A stretch of DNA of 64,000 nucleotides from an uncultured Collinsella sp. (GTDB lineage Bacteria > Actinomycetota > Coriobacteriia > Coriobacteriales > Coriobacteriaceae). A program made the translations under genes and the position numbers. A model generated the notes under the pieces. That model was not told where the DNA came from. It made no database searches and saw nothing but the letters and a program-made list of their open reading frames with translations. Shown piece after piece: positions 54,212-63,946 of this stretch. Position 1 is the stretch's first letter. The number at the start of each line of letters is the position of its first letter. The DNA lies in assembly GCA_900549715.1 (NCBI GenBank), contig URPK01000008.1:28070-92069 (forward strand). The letters run 5' to 3'.

Positions 54212-56926
54212 ATGGCAAAAGTCCGTGTGTCCACCCTGGCCAAAGAGTTCGGCATGACCTCTAAGGAACTGATGGGTCATCTCGCCGAAATGAAGATTCC
54301 CGCTAAGTCCGCTTCCTCCGCCCTGGAGGACGCTTACGTCGCCATGGTCCGCAAGCAGCTCGCCTCGGTGATCGAGGCCCGCGCCCAGGAAGTCGAGGCC
54401 GCCAAGCAGGCCGAGGAGCAGGCCGCTGCCGCCGAGGAGGCAGCACGCGCTGCCGAGGCCGAGCGCGAGCGCATCGCCGCCGAGAAGGCACGCGAGGAGG
54501 AGCGCCGTCAGTTCGCCGCCGCCCAGGCTGCCGAGGAGGCCGCCCGTGCCGAGGCCGAGGCCAAGAAGAAGGCCGAGCAGGAGCGCCTTGCCCGCGAGAA
54601 GGAGGAGGCTGCCCGCGAGGCCCAGCGCCGCGCCGTTCCCGCTTCCGACTCCGGTTCGCGTTTCCGCTCTCTGCTCGACCAGATCGCCGCACAGGAGACC
54701 GTGCTCAAGGAGAAGAAGGACGCCGAGCAGAAGGCCAAGGCCGAGCGCGCTGCCGAGCGCGGCAACCGTCGTGGCGGCAACAACGACCGTCGCGGTGGCC
54801 GTCGTAACGATCGCAACGCCTCCGACAACAACTCCGAGCGCAACGCCTCCGAGAACCGCCCGCACAGCCATCGCACCAATGCCAGCAACAACGTCGCTGC
54901 CAGTATGGACTTCCCCAACCCCGACAAGCAGGGCAAGGGCAAGAAGCGCAAGGGCGGTCACAACAACGAAGAGGACCACTACAGCCGCATGGCTCGCGAG
55001 GCCGAGGAGTACAGCCGTGAGAAGGTGCTCGAGGAGGCTCGTGCCGCCGTCGAGGAGGCCTCTCGCGAGTCCACTGGTCGTCGCAAAAAGCGCAAGGAGA
55101 AGCGCGAGCGCGAGGCCGCAAAGGCTCAGGAAGAGCGCAAGATTGAGGAGGCGCTGGCCCAGGGCGTGAACCCCGAGGACCTCGACGCCATCAAGGTCTC
55201 CCAGGGCGTTACCGTCCAGGAGCTCGCCGAGGCACTCGACGTTCCGGCCAACGACATCATCAAGCGCCTGTTCCTGCTGGGTACGCCGCTTACCATGACG
55301 CAGTCCATGTCCGACGACCTTGTCGAGCTCGTTGCCGACGACTTGGGCCGTCAGATCAAGATCATCACCCCCGAGGAGGAGAACACCTTCTCGTTCTACG
55401 ACGATCCCGCCGACCTTAAGCCGCGCGCCCCGGTCGTCACCGTCATGGGTCACGTCGACCACGGCAAGACGAGCCTGCTCGACGCCATCCGTCACACCGG
55501 CGTCGCTGCCGGCGAGGCGGGCGGCATTACCCAGGCCATCGGCGCTTCGCAGGTCATGATCAACGACCGCAAGATCACCTTCATCGATACCCCCGGTCAC
55601 GCCACCTTTACGGCCATGCGTGCCCGCGGCGCCAAGGTGACCGACATCGTCATCCTGATCGTGGCTGCCGACGACGGCGTCATGCCCCAGACCATCGAGT
55701 CGATCAACCACGCCAAGGCCGCCGGCGTTCCCATCGTCGTCGCCGTCAACAAGATTGATAAGCCGGGCGCCAACCCCGACCGCGTGCGCCAGGAGCTCAC
55801 CGAGTACGGCATCATCCCCGAGGAGTGGGGCGGACAGAACATGTTCGTCAACATCTCGGCCAAGCAGAAGATCGGTATCGACGATCTGCTCGAGACCGTG
55901 CTGCTCCAGGCCGACGTGCTCGAGCTCAAGGCCAACCCCGACACCTTTGCCTCCGGTAACGTCCTCGAGGCTAAGCTCGACAAGGGCCGCGGCTCGGTTG
56001 CTACGGTGCTCGTGACCCGCGGTACCCTGCACGTGGGCGACACGCTGGTCGCCGGCCTTACCTACGGCCGCGTCCGCGCCATGCTCGATCCTAAGGGCAA
56101 CGCCGTCACCGAGGCCGGCCCCTCCGACGCCGTCGAGATCCTGGGCCTGCAGTCCGTACCCAACGCCGGCGACGAGTTCCGCGTGTTCGAGGACGAGCGC
56201 GAGGCTCGCGCCCTGGCCGACGAGCGTTCGCTCAAGGCCCGCATCGAGGAGCAGAGCCGCGTGAAGCACGTGACGCTCGAGAACCTCTTCGAGACCATCG
56301 CCGACGCCGAGGTCAAGGAGCTCAACCTGATCATCAAGGCCGACGTTCAGGGCTCCATCGAGGCCCTTCAGGACTCCCTCGACAAGATGGATCAGTCCGA
56401 GGTGCGCATCAACACGATCCACTCCGCAGTCGGTGCCATCAACGAGACCGACGTCGTCCTGGCCGACGCCTCCAACGCCATCATCATCGGCTTTGGTGTC
56501 CGTCCCGACGGTAAGGCTCGCTCCGCTGCCGAGCGCGAGGGCGTCGAGATCCGTTGCTACGACGTCATCTACAAGTGCCTCGAGGAGCTCGATGCTGCTC
56601 GTATCGGCATGCTCAAGCCCACCGAGGTCGAGGTCTCCACGGGTACCGCGACTGTCCTGGACACCTTCAAGGTGCCCAAAGTCGGTATCGCCGCCGGTGT
56701 CCGCGTCGAAGAGGGCGAGATCGCCGCGACCGATTCCGTGCGTCTGGTGCGTGACGGCATCGTGGTCTTCAACGGCAAGATCGCCTCGATGCGCCACTAC
56801 AAGGATGAGGCCAAGAGCCTCAAGAGCGGTTCCGAGGGCGGCATTGGCCTGGAGAACTTCCAGGATATCAAGCCCGGCGACCAGATCGAGGGTTACCGTA
56901 TCGACCAGGTTGCCCGTACCGAGTAG
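54212..56926 (+). CDS. infB: Translation initiation factor IF-2
   Basis: A GTPase that brings fMet-tRNA to the 30S subunit. The protein is 904 residues. An IF2_N helix domain (VRVSTLAKEFGMTSKELMGH) is followed by a long Ala/Glu/Arg-rich linker (about 50-300) and a second IF2_N. The G domain has GHVDHGKT from residue 413, DTPGH and NKID. Domains II, III and IV complete it. The linker includes a Gly/Arg/Asn-rich stretch (RRGGNNDRRGGRR) likely to be disordered. AAAGGG is upstream of ATG 54212. Confidence 0.96.
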   Translation: MAKVRVSTLAKEFGMTSKELMGHLAEMKIPAKSASSALEDAYVAMVRKQLASVIEARAQEVEAAKQAEEQAAAAEEAARAAEAERERIAAEKAREEERRQFAAAQAAEEAARAEAEAKKKAEQERLAREKEEAAREAQRRAVPASDSGSRFRSLLDQIAAQETVLKEKKDAEQKAKAERAAERGNRRGGNNDRRGGRRNDRNASDNNSERNASENRPHSHRTNASNNVAASMDFPNPDKQGKGKKRKGGHNNEEDHYSRMAREAEEYSREKVLEEARAAVEEASRESTGRRKKRKEKREREAAKAQEERKIEEALAQGVNPEDLDAIKVSQGVTVQELAEALDVPANDIIKRLFLLGTPLTMTQSMSDDLVELVADDLGRQIKIITPEEENTFSFYDDPADLKPRAPVVTVMGHVDHGKTSLLDAIRHTGVAAGEAGGITQAIGASQVMINDRKITFIDTPGHATFTAMRARGAKVTDIVILIVAADDGVMPQTIESINHAKAAGVPIVVAVNKIDKPGANPDRVRQELTEYGIIPEEWGGQNMFVNISAKQKIGIDDLLETVLLQADVLELKANPDTFASGNVLEAKLDKGRGSVATVLVTRGTLHVGDTLVAGLTYGRVRAMLDPKGNAVTEAGPSDAVEILGLQSVPNAGDEFRVFEDEREARALADERSLKARIEEQSRVKHVTLENLFETIADAEVKELNLIIKADVQGSIEALQDSLDKMDQSEVRINTIHSAVGAINETDVVLADASNAIIIGFGVRPDGKARSAAEREGVEIRCYDVIYKCLEELDAARIGMLKPTEVEVSTGTATVLDTFKVPKVGIAAGVRVEEGEIAATDSVRLVRDGIVVFNGKIASMRHYKDEAKSLKSGSEGGIGLENFQDIKPGDQIEGYRIDQVARTE

Positions 56927-56937
56927 GGGGTAGCGCT

Positions 56938-57348
56938 ATGAAGCAAACGCAGGCAACCCGCCGTCTGGGCGAGCAGCTTCGCGAGAAGCTCGGTTATATC
57001 CTGCTCTTTGAGGTTTCCGATCCGCGTCTCGACCTGGTTACTTTGACCGCGGTCGAGGTCGCGGTGGACCGTTCGTTCGCGCGCGTGTACGTGTCGTGCG
57101 ATGCGAGCCGCTACGACGAGGTCATGGAGGCGCTCGCAAGCGCCAAGGGCCGTATTCGCAGCCTGTTGGCTCGCTCGCTCGATTGGCGTGTTACGCCCGA
57201 GCTCGATTTTCGCATCGATCGCTCGACCGATGAGGCCGAGCGCATCACGCGTGCGCTGGAAAACGTTCCCGCCACGCTTGCGATCGAAAAGGACGAGGAC
57301 GGCTACCCGATAGCGGATGCCGCCCAGGAGGCAGCTTTAGATGACTAA
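56938..57348 (+). CDS. rbfA: Ribosome-binding factor A
   Basis: A 136-residue KH-like protein that binds the 30S subunit during 16S rRNA maturation. The N-terminal QATRRLGEQLREKLGYILL, the conserved VSDPRL and VDRSFARVYVS, and the C-terminal TPELDFRIDRS are family hallmarks. It begins 11 bases after infB and overlaps the next gene by eight bases. Confidence 0.94.
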   Translation: MKQTQATRRLGEQLREKLGYILLFEVSDPRLDLVTLTAVEVAVDRSFARVYVSCDASRYDEVMEALASAKGRIRSLLARSLDWRVTPELDFRIDRSTDEAERITRALENVPATLAIEKDEDGYPIADAAQEAALDD

Positions 57349-58384
57349 TTCCGCCGGCCTCGCCTCGTGCGAGTCTGCAGATATTCAGCGACGCATCCTC
57401 GAGCTCATCGAGGGTGCGTCCTCCATTGCGATTTCGGGACATACTTCTCCCGATGGCGATGCCTTGGGCTCCGTGCTGGGTCTGGGCCTCTCGCTTATGA
57501 AGTTTTTCCCCAACAAGGACATTGCCCTGTTGCTGGCAGACGATGACCCGGTTCCGCGCATCTACCGCTTTATGGAAGGCTCCGATCGCCTGGTGCCGGC
57601 ATCTGCGTACACCGGCAATCCGGACCTGTTCATTTCGGTGGACGTGCCGGTCGTCGAGCGCCTCAACAACTCGGCCGAGGTGCTTCGTCGCTCCAAGCAT
57701 GTGGTGTGTTTCGATCACCATCCGGCGCGCGAGGAGTTTGCCGAGCTCAGCCTGAGGCGCGTCGAAGCTGCGGCCTGCGCCATGATCATCGACCGCTTCT
57801 TGGACAATTGCGGCATTGTCGCACGTGATGGCGTTGCGACCTGCCTGCTTTGTGGCTTGGTTACCGACACCGGTCGTTTCCAGTACCAGAACGCCGATGC
57901 TGCCGCTTTCCACGCCGCTTCGCGCCTGGTCGCACATGGTGCCGATCCGGCTCGTGTCGCGCTTGAGGTCTATCAGAGCATGCGCGTCGAGTTTTTGCAC
58001 CTCAAGTCCATTGTCATGGGCCGTATTAAGACGGTTGCGCACGGGCGCGTGGCGTATAGCTATGCCTACCAGAGCGACCTTGAGGCCTGCGGTGTCACCT
58101 CGGATGAGTGCGACGGCCTTGTTGACGTGGTGCGCTCGGTGATGGGCGTGGAGGTCTGCCTGTTCCTGAAGGGCATCGAGGGCGATACCAAGGTGCGCGG
58201 CAACCTGCGCTCCAAGGGCGACCTCAACGTGTCCGAGATTGCTGCTGCCTTTGGCGGAGGCGGACATTCCGCTGCCGCCGGTTTCTCCAACAACGGAACG
58301 ATTCTCGAGACGCTCACCGTGGCACTTCCCATGCTGGCCGAGCTGGTAGGGGAGGATCCCGCTTCGGTGACCGTCGAGCTTTAA
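57341..58384 (+). CDS. nrnA: DHH/DHHA1 phosphoesterase (NrnA-like nanoRNase/pAp phosphatase)
   Basis: The protein is 347 residues. The DHH domain has HTSPDGDALG (His34, Asp38, Asp40) and DHH at 125-127. The DHHA1 domain has GGGGHSAAAG for substrate. Members degrade 2-5 nt RNAs and may dephosphorylate 3'-phosphoadenosine 5'-phosphate. The position between rbfA and truB is conserved in Gram-positive bacteria. The start overlaps the rbfA end. Confidence 0.9.
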   Translation: MTNSAGLASCESADIQRRILELIEGASSIAISGHTSPDGDALGSVLGLGLSLMKFFPNKDIALLLADDDPVPRIYRFMEGSDRLVPASAYTGNPDLFISVDVPVVERLNNSAEVLRRSKHVVCFDHHPAREEFAELSLRRVEAAACAMIIDRFLDNCGIVARDGVATCLLCGLVTDTGRFQYQNADAAAFHAASRLVAHGADPARVALEVYQSMRVEFLHLKSIVMGRIKTVAHGRVAYSYAYQSDLEACGVTSDECDGLVDVVRSVMGVEVCLFLKGIEGDTKVRGNLRSKGDLNVSEIAAAFGGGGHSAAAGFSNNGTILETLTVALPMLAELVGEDPASVTVEL

Positions 58385-58399
58385 CTTTTTGGATGGTAC

Positions 58400-59332
58400 A
58401 TGGCTCGTCGTACGCCTTCACAACTGAATATGCTGCTCGCCGTCGATAAGCCGGTGGGATGCACGTCCCACGATGTGGTCTCGCAATGCCGACGCGCCCT
58501 CCATGAGCGGCGCGTCGGCCATGCCGGCACGCTCGACCCCATGGCATCGGGTGTCATGGTGGTGGGCGTGGGCCAGGCCACCCGTCTGCTGGGTATGCTC
58601 ACGCTCGATACCAAAAGCTACGTCGCCGACATCTCGTTTGGTGCCGAGACCAATACCGATGATGCGGAGGGCGAGGCGGTCCGCACGGTGGCTGTTGCCA
58701 ACGAGCTCCGCGATCCTGCCTATGCCCGTGAGCACTTGGCCGCCATGCTGGGTCCGCAGATGCAGGTGCCGCCGGCGTTTTCGGCTATCTCGGTCAATGG
58801 CGTTCGCGCCTACAAGTCTGCTCGAGAGGGCAATGCGGTGGACCTACCTCCGCGCCCCGTCGAGGTTTATGCCGCCGACCTGATCGCCGTGGGCGGCGAG
58901 GGTGATACGTGTGTGTGGACCGTGGCGTTCTCGGTGAGCAAGGGCACCTACATTCGTGCGCTCGCTCGCGACCTGGGCCGCGCCTGCGAGAGCGCCGCGC
59001 ACATTTCCGCGCTGCGCCGCACGGCCTCCGGTGTTGTTTCCATTGGCGCCTGCCATGCGGTGGAGGAGCTTTCTCCCGAGTCCGCCGTTGGCTTTGCCCT
59101 GGATCCCATTGCGGCCCTGGGCGCCACTCGTGTTGACTTGCCGGGCAATCTTGCCGACGACCTTCTCTGCGGCCGACGCATTCCCGTTGAGCGTGCGCTT
59201 GCCGATTTCGATGCCTCGAAGGCGCCGTTTGCGTTGGTGCTCGATGGGGGACTCAAGGCGCTCGCCCGCATCGAGGGTGGCCGCTTTGTCATGGAGCACG
59301 TGTTTCCGCAGGCAATCGGCGGTGTTCGATGA
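58400..59332 (+). CDS. truB: tRNA pseudouridine(55) synthase
   Basis: Makes pseudouridine 55 in the T loop of tRNAs. The protein is 310 residues. DKPVGCTSHDVV and the catalytic motif GHAGTLDPMASG with Asp46 are conserved, as are KSYVADISFG and the YIRALARDLG motif. It overlaps ribF by four bases (ATGA). Confidence 0.95.
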   Translation: MARRTPSQLNMLLAVDKPVGCTSHDVVSQCRRALHERRVGHAGTLDPMASGVMVVGVGQATRLLGMLTLDTKSYVADISFGAETNTDDAEGEAVRTVAVANELRDPAYAREHLAAMLGPQMQVPPAFSAISVNGVRAYKSAREGNAVDLPPRPVEVYAADLIAVGGEGDTCVWTVAFSVSKGTYIRALARDLGRACESAAHISALRRTASGVVSIGACHAVEELSPESAVGFALDPIAALGATRVDLPGNLADDLLCGRRIPVERALADFDASKAPFALVLDGGLKALARIEGGRFVMEHVFPQAIGGVR

Positions 59333-60336
59333 TGTTGTCCGCTCGCGAGCTCGCGCGTATCTTTTTCGCGGGCGAGTCGGACGAGGCTCGCATCGTTGCT
59401 GCCGATACGTTTGATGAGTGCGAGCACTTGGGTGCCGCATCGATTGCCATCGGCGTGTTCGACGGCGTTCACCGTGGACACCAGGAGCTCATTGCGGCGC
59501 TTGTTGGCGATGCCCGTGCCCATGGCTGCAAGGCGGTCGTGGTTACCTTCGATCCCGACCCGGACGTTGTGGTGAGCCCTTCGCCCGCTCAAAAATTGAT
59601 GACGACGGCCGACCGTCTGCATGCCTTGGCTCAGACCGGGGTCGATGCGGTGGTGGCCGTTCCCTTTACGCCTGAGGTTGCGGCGCTTGACCATGTTGAC
59701 TTTCTCTCGCTGGTGTCGCGTCTGGTCGACATTCGATCTATTCGCGTTGGCAACGACTTTAGGCTAGGTCGTGGCGGTGCTTCTGGTGTTGCCGAGATGC
59801 GCGCCTGGGGTGCCGAGCGCGGCGTTGACGTATACGGGCACGACTTGCTTTGCGAGGGCGGTGAGGCCATTTGCGCCACCCGCATTCGTCACGAGCTAGG
59901 ACAGGGCCATGTGGAGCTTGCTGCTGAGTTGCTCGGCCGCCCGTATATGGTGCGCGGCGGTGTTATTCGCGGCCGTCACGAGGGTTCTGGCATGGGCTTT
60001 CCCACGGCAAACCTACATGTTCCCGACGGCATTCAGGTGCCTGCCGATGGCGTGTATGAGGGCCTGGTGCTGGTCAACGACATCGTGTGGCCCGCTGCCG
60101 TTAACGTCGGACTGCCGCCGACGTATGCCGACGATGCGGCATCTGCGCATCTCGAGGCCAATTTAATTGGTTATACGGGCGACCTGTACGGCGCTTCCGT
60201 TTCGCTGGCGTTTACGCGCTGGCTGCGTCCGTCGCGCGTGTTCGATTCGCTGGATGAGTTGATCGCGACCGTCGAGGGTAATATCGAAGATATTCGTCAC
60301 AACTTGGGCGAGCAGGGGGTGAGTGTCCGTGATTAG
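59329..60336 (+). CDS. ribF: Bifunctional riboflavin kinase/FAD synthetase
   Basis: The protein is 335 residues. The N-terminal adenylyltransferase domain has GVFDGVHRGH at 42-51, and the C-terminal flavokinase domain has GSGMGFPTANL near 222-232. It converts riboflavin to FMN and FAD. ATG 59329 and ATG 59332 are both possible starts. The end overlaps dnaG by eight bases. Confidence 0.95.
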   Translation: MMLSARELARIFFAGESDEARIVAADTFDECEHLGAASIAIGVFDGVHRGHQELIAALVGDARAHGCKAVVVTFDPDPDVVVSPSPAQKLMTTADRLHALAQTGVDAVVAVPFTPEVAALDHVDFLSLVSRLVDIRSIRVGNDFRLGRGGASGVAEMRAWGAERGVDVYGHDLLCEGGEAICATRIRHELGQGHVELAAELLGRPYMVRGGVIRGRHEGSGMGFPTANLHVPDGIQVPADGVYEGLVLVNDIVWPAAVNVGLPPTYADDAASAHLEANLIGYTGDLYGASVSLAFTRWLRPSRVFDSLDELIATVEGNIEDIRHNLGEQGVSVRD

Positions 60337-62437
60337 TGATGAGGAAAAAGACCAGGTACGCGCTGCGTCCGACCTAGTTGCCATCGTGCAGGAAACGGTT
60401 GAGCTCAAGCCCCGCGGCCATGAGTTTTGGGGTTGCTGCCCCTTCCATGGCGAAAAGACTCCGTCCTTCCACATTATTCCCGCCACGCAGGTGTGGCATT
60501 GCTTTGGCTGCGGCGAGGGTGGCGACGTCTTCACCTATATCATGAAGCGTGAGAACCTGAGCTTTCCCGAGTCAATCCGTTATTTGGCCGATCGCGCGGG
60601 TATTGAGCTGCACGACACCGGAGACCGCCGCGAGCGCGGTACCAAGCGTGCCCGCATCTACGATCTGTGCGCCGAGACCGCCCAGTTCTATCACACCATG
60701 CTTATGCGCGGTAAGGACGGCCGTCCGCGCGAGTACTTTGCCAGCCGCGGCATGGGTGGCGACGTCTGCCGCCGCTACTGCCTGGGCTTTGCGCCTGGCC
60801 GCAACGCGCTGGTGTCGCACCTGTCCCAGGCGGGTTTTACCCCGCAGGAGATGATCGATGCCAACGTTGCCGTGAGCCGCGGGCGCGGGCAGCTTGCCGA
60901 CCGCTTCTACGACCGCGTGATGTTTCCCATCTTTGACGAACAGGGTCACAACATTGCCTTTGGCGGTCGCATCATGGGTGACGGTCAACCCAAGTACCTC
61001 AATACCGCCGAGACGAGTGTGTTTCATAAAAAGCGAAACCTCTATGGCTTTAACTGGGCCAAGGAGTTTATCGTCGCGCAGGATACGGCCGTCGTGGTGG
61101 AGGGCTATACCGACTGCATCGCCTGCTGGGAGGCGGGGATCAAAAACGTTGTCGCCACGCTGGGCACCGCGCTCACGGAGCATCACGTCAAGACGCTCAC
61201 CCGCTTTGCCAAGCGCATCGTGTATATGTTTGACGGCGATGCCGCCGGTCAAAAGGCCGCTCGCCGTGCAATTCAGTTTATCGAGCAGGATTCTATGGAC
61301 CTGCGCTGCGTGGTGCTGCCCGACGGTAACGATCCCATGGAGTTCATCACGGCGCACGGCGGAGGGGAGCTGCAGAAACGCATTGACGCCGCCGAGCCGC
61401 TCATGGACTTCGTGTACCGTTCGCTGCAGGAGTCGAGCGACATCTCCACGCCGGGCGGTCGCGCCAAGGCGCTGGAGGATGCGCTCACGCTTATCTATCC
61501 GCTGCGCGACAGCTATATGATCGACACGTACTTTATTCAAATTGCCGACCTGTTGGGTTTGGATCTGGAGACAGTGCGTGCGAGCTCGGGCCGTGTGTTT
61601 CGCGATGTCGCCAAGCGCGAGGATGCGGAACGACGTCGTGAGCAGAACTATGAGCGCCAGCGGGCACAGGCTGAGCGCTCTGGTAGCGCGGGCGGTCGGA
61701 CGTCTGGTTCGCAGGGGGCATCTCGCGGTGCTTGGGCATCGGGCGCGACGCCGCCTGTGTCCGCGCCGGTCGAAGAAGAGCCGTATGACTACGTCCCGCT
61801 CGATGCCTACGGCGCCGCGCCCGTGGAGGTCGTCGACGACCTGCCGCCGATCGACGCGCCTGATGGTATGGGTGCTGTGCCTGCGACTGATGGTTCGGGT
61901 GCTCCGGCTGCGGCGGCGCCGATGGTTCTTACTGATCTTGAGCGTAAGTCCTTGGCAGGGGAGCGTGAGCTGCTGACCATGCTCACGAGCTACCCCGACC
62001 TGTTCCGCACGTATGCCGACCGCATCTGCTCTATCGAGTGGGTTGACCCACGTCACGAGTCCATCGCATGGGCCGTTCTGGCAACGCCGCCGGGAACCGA
62101 TCCTGCAGCCTGCATGGATGCGGCGCGCTCGGTGTGTCCCGAGGCGGCAACGCTTGTGAGTGCCGGGCGCATCTCGGCGACGAGCAAGCACCCCACCGAG
62201 ACGAACATCGTGTTTATGCTCGATACGCTCGAGCTCTACACCATCAAGCGCCGCATGCGTGCCGCACAGGCCAAGCTACGCCAGGACCGTTCGCTCGATG
62301 ATGAGGCCCGTCGCGCGCTGACCGTGCAGGCCGCGCAGGATTCGCAGCGTCAACGCGAGCTGCAAAAGTCGATCGGCGGCGTGGCGGACCCGTTCCGTTT
62401 GATCGGTCTGGAGGTCGCAGGCACCGAACAGGCCTAG
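60329..62437 (+). CDS. dnaG: DNA primase
   Basis: The protein is 702 residues. The N-terminal CHC2 zinc site is Cys37, His40, Cys58 and Cys61. The TOPRIM catalytic core has VVVEGYTD with Glu258 and FDGDAAGQKAA. A Pro/Ala/Gly-rich linker (about 450-530) connects to the C-terminal DnaB-interaction domain. It makes RNA primers at the replication fork. GTG 60329 is preferred (GGGGG nine bases upstream); GTG 60323 is two codons earlier. It forms with rpoD the usual primase-sigma factor neighbourhood. Confidence 0.94.
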   Translation: MISDEEKDQVRAASDLVAIVQETVELKPRGHEFWGCCPFHGEKTPSFHIIPATQVWHCFGCGEGGDVFTYIMKRENLSFPESIRYLADRAGIELHDTGDRRERGTKRARIYDLCAETAQFYHTMLMRGKDGRPREYFASRGMGGDVCRRYCLGFAPGRNALVSHLSQAGFTPQEMIDANVAVSRGRGQLADRFYDRVMFPIFDEQGHNIAFGGRIMGDGQPKYLNTAETSVFHKKRNLYGFNWAKEFIVAQDTAVVVEGYTDCIACWEAGIKNVVATLGTALTEHHVKTLTRFAKRIVYMFDGDAAGQKAARRAIQFIEQDSMDLRCVVLPDGNDPMEFITAHGGGELQKRIDAAEPLMDFVYRSLQESSDISTPGGRAKALEDALTLIYPLRDSYMIDTYFIQIADLLGLDLETVRASSGRVFRDVAKREDAERRREQNYERQRAQAERSGSAGGRTSGSQGASRGAWASGATPPVSAPVEEEPYDYVPLDAYGAAPVEVVDDLPPIDAPDGMGAVPATDGSGAPAAAAPMVLTDLERKSLAGERELLTMLTSYPDLFRTYADRICSIEWVDPRHESIAWAVLATPPGTDPAACMDAARSVCPEAATLVSAGRISATSKHPTETNIVFMLDTLELYTIKRRMRAAQAKLRQDRSLDDEARRALTVQAAQDSQRQRELQKSIGGVADPFRLIGLEVAGTEQA

Positions 62438-62547
62438 ATGTTGTGGTCAACCAGCGTATTCTCGCCTATATCCAGTCCTCTTTTTGGGTATAGACGTCGA
62501 TGTGTGTGCTAAAGTATTGAGTCCTGTGGACTATGAAGGGAGAATCT

Positions 62548-63897
62548 GTGCCAAAAAAGACTGAGAGCACGGGTACTGGGCTGGAATCCTACGTTGCAAA
62601 GCTCATGGGCAACGGCTCAAACAGGACTTCGGTAACCGAGGACGAGATTCAGGTCGCCCTGAAGGATATCGATGTTTCTGACGAGCAGCTCACCGCGGTG
62701 TATTCCGCGCTGCGCAACAGCGGCATCCAGATTATCTCCGCGAGCGGTAACGACGACGCCCCCATGGACGTCGACGATGACGATAACGATACCGATACCG
62801 ACGATTTCGATGACGACGACGAGCACGATTCCGGCTCGCTCGACGATCACGAGCTCAAGATGGCCCGTCAGGCCGATGCCGAGATGGGTTCTTCCAAGAG
62901 CAAGAAGAAGCGCGCCGTGCGCACGTCCCGTTCACGCTCCCGCGTGCGTGGCATCGATGCCTCCACGGTGATGCTGACCGGCGATCCTGTTCGTATGTAC
63001 CTCAAGGAGATCGGCAAGGTCGACCTGCTGACCGCCTCCGAAGAGGTCGATCTGGCCATGAAGATCGAGGCCGGTCTTGAGGCCACCGAGAAGCTCGAGG
63101 CTGCCGATGCCGGTGAGCTCGAGCTCACGCGTGCCGAGATGCGTCGTCTTACGCGCATTGAGAACGTTGGCCTCGAAGCCAAGCAGGCGCTCATCAGCGC
63201 AAACCTGCGTCTGGTCGTCTCCATCGCCAAGCGCTATGTCGGCCGCGGCATGCTGTTCCTTGACCTGATCCAGGAGGGCAACCTCGGTCTGATTCGCGCC
63301 GTCGAGAAGTTCGACTACCAGAAGGGCTTCAAGTTCTCCACGTACGCCACGTGGTGGATCCGTCAGGCCATTACGCGCGCTATCGCCGACCAGGCCCGTA
63401 CCATCCGTATTCCCGTGCATATGGTCGAGACTATCAACAAGCTCGTCCGCGTGCAGCGCCAGCTCCTTCAGGACCTGGGTCGCGACCCGACCCCCGAGGA
63501 GATCGGTGCCGAGATGGACATGAGCGCCGACCGCGTCCGCGAGATCCAGAAGATCTCGCAGGAGCCCGTGTCGCTTGAGACCCCCATCGGCGAGGAAGAG
63601 GATTCCCAGCTGGGCGACTTTATCGAGGACTCCCAGGCTATCGTTCCGCCCGATGCCGCCAGCTTCTCCATGCTGCAGGAGCAGCTCACTCAGGTGCTCG
63701 ACTCGCTTGCCGATCGTGAGCGCAAGGTTATCGAGCTGCGCTTTGGCCTTGTCGACGGGCATCCCCGCACGCTCGAGGAGGTCGGTCGCGAGTTTGGCGT
63801 CACGCGCGAGCGTATCCGCCAGATCGAGTCCAAGACCCTGGCCAAGCTTCGCCACCCCAGCCGTTCGAGCAAGCTAAAGGACTATATCGAAAGCTAG
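62548..63897 (+). CDS. rpoD: Primary RNA polymerase sigma factor (sigma-70 group 1)
   Basis: The protein is 449 residues. Region 1.1 (SVTEDEIQVALKDIDVSD) is followed by a very acidic stretch (about 78-100) and a basic SKKKRAVRTSRSRS tract. Region 1.2 begins at DPVRMYLKEIG. Region 2 has NLGLIRAVEKFDYQKGFKFS then TYATWWIRQAI near 245-280. Region 4 ends with TRERIRQIESKTLAKLRHP. It directs transcription of housekeeping genes and would read the promoters noted in this window. AAGGGAG is five bases before GTG 62548; ATG 62533 is less likely. Confidence 0.96.
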   Translation: MPKKTESTGTGLESYVAKLMGNGSNRTSVTEDEIQVALKDIDVSDEQLTAVYSALRNSGIQIISASGNDDAPMDVDDDDNDTDTDDFDDDDEHDSGSLDDHELKMARQADAEMGSSKSKKKRAVRTSRSRSRVRGIDASTVMLTGDPVRMYLKEIGKVDLLTASEEVDLAMKIEAGLEATEKLEAADAGELELTRAEMRRLTRIENVGLEAKQALISANLRLVVSIAKRYVGRGMLFLDLIQEGNLGLIRAVEKFDYQKGFKFSTYATWWIRQAITRAIADQARTIRIPVHMVETINKLVRVQRQLLQDLGRDPTPEEIGAEMDMSADRVREIQKISQEPVSLETPIGEEEDSQLGDFIEDSQAIVPPDAASFSMLQEQLTQVLDSLADRERKVIELRFGLVDGHPRTLEEVGREFGVTRERIRQIESKTLAKLRHPSRSSKLKDYIES

Positions 63898-63906
63898 TCA
63901 AGCAAG

Positions 63907-63941
63907 AGGCGCCCTCAAGCACATTCGCTTGGGGGCGCTTT
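63907..63941 (+). terminator. Terminator after rpoD
   Basis: GCGCCCTCAAGC (63909-63920) pairs with GCTTGGGGGCGC (63927-63938, one G-U pair), followed by TTT. Confidence 0.85.
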
Positions 63942-63946
63942 CATGT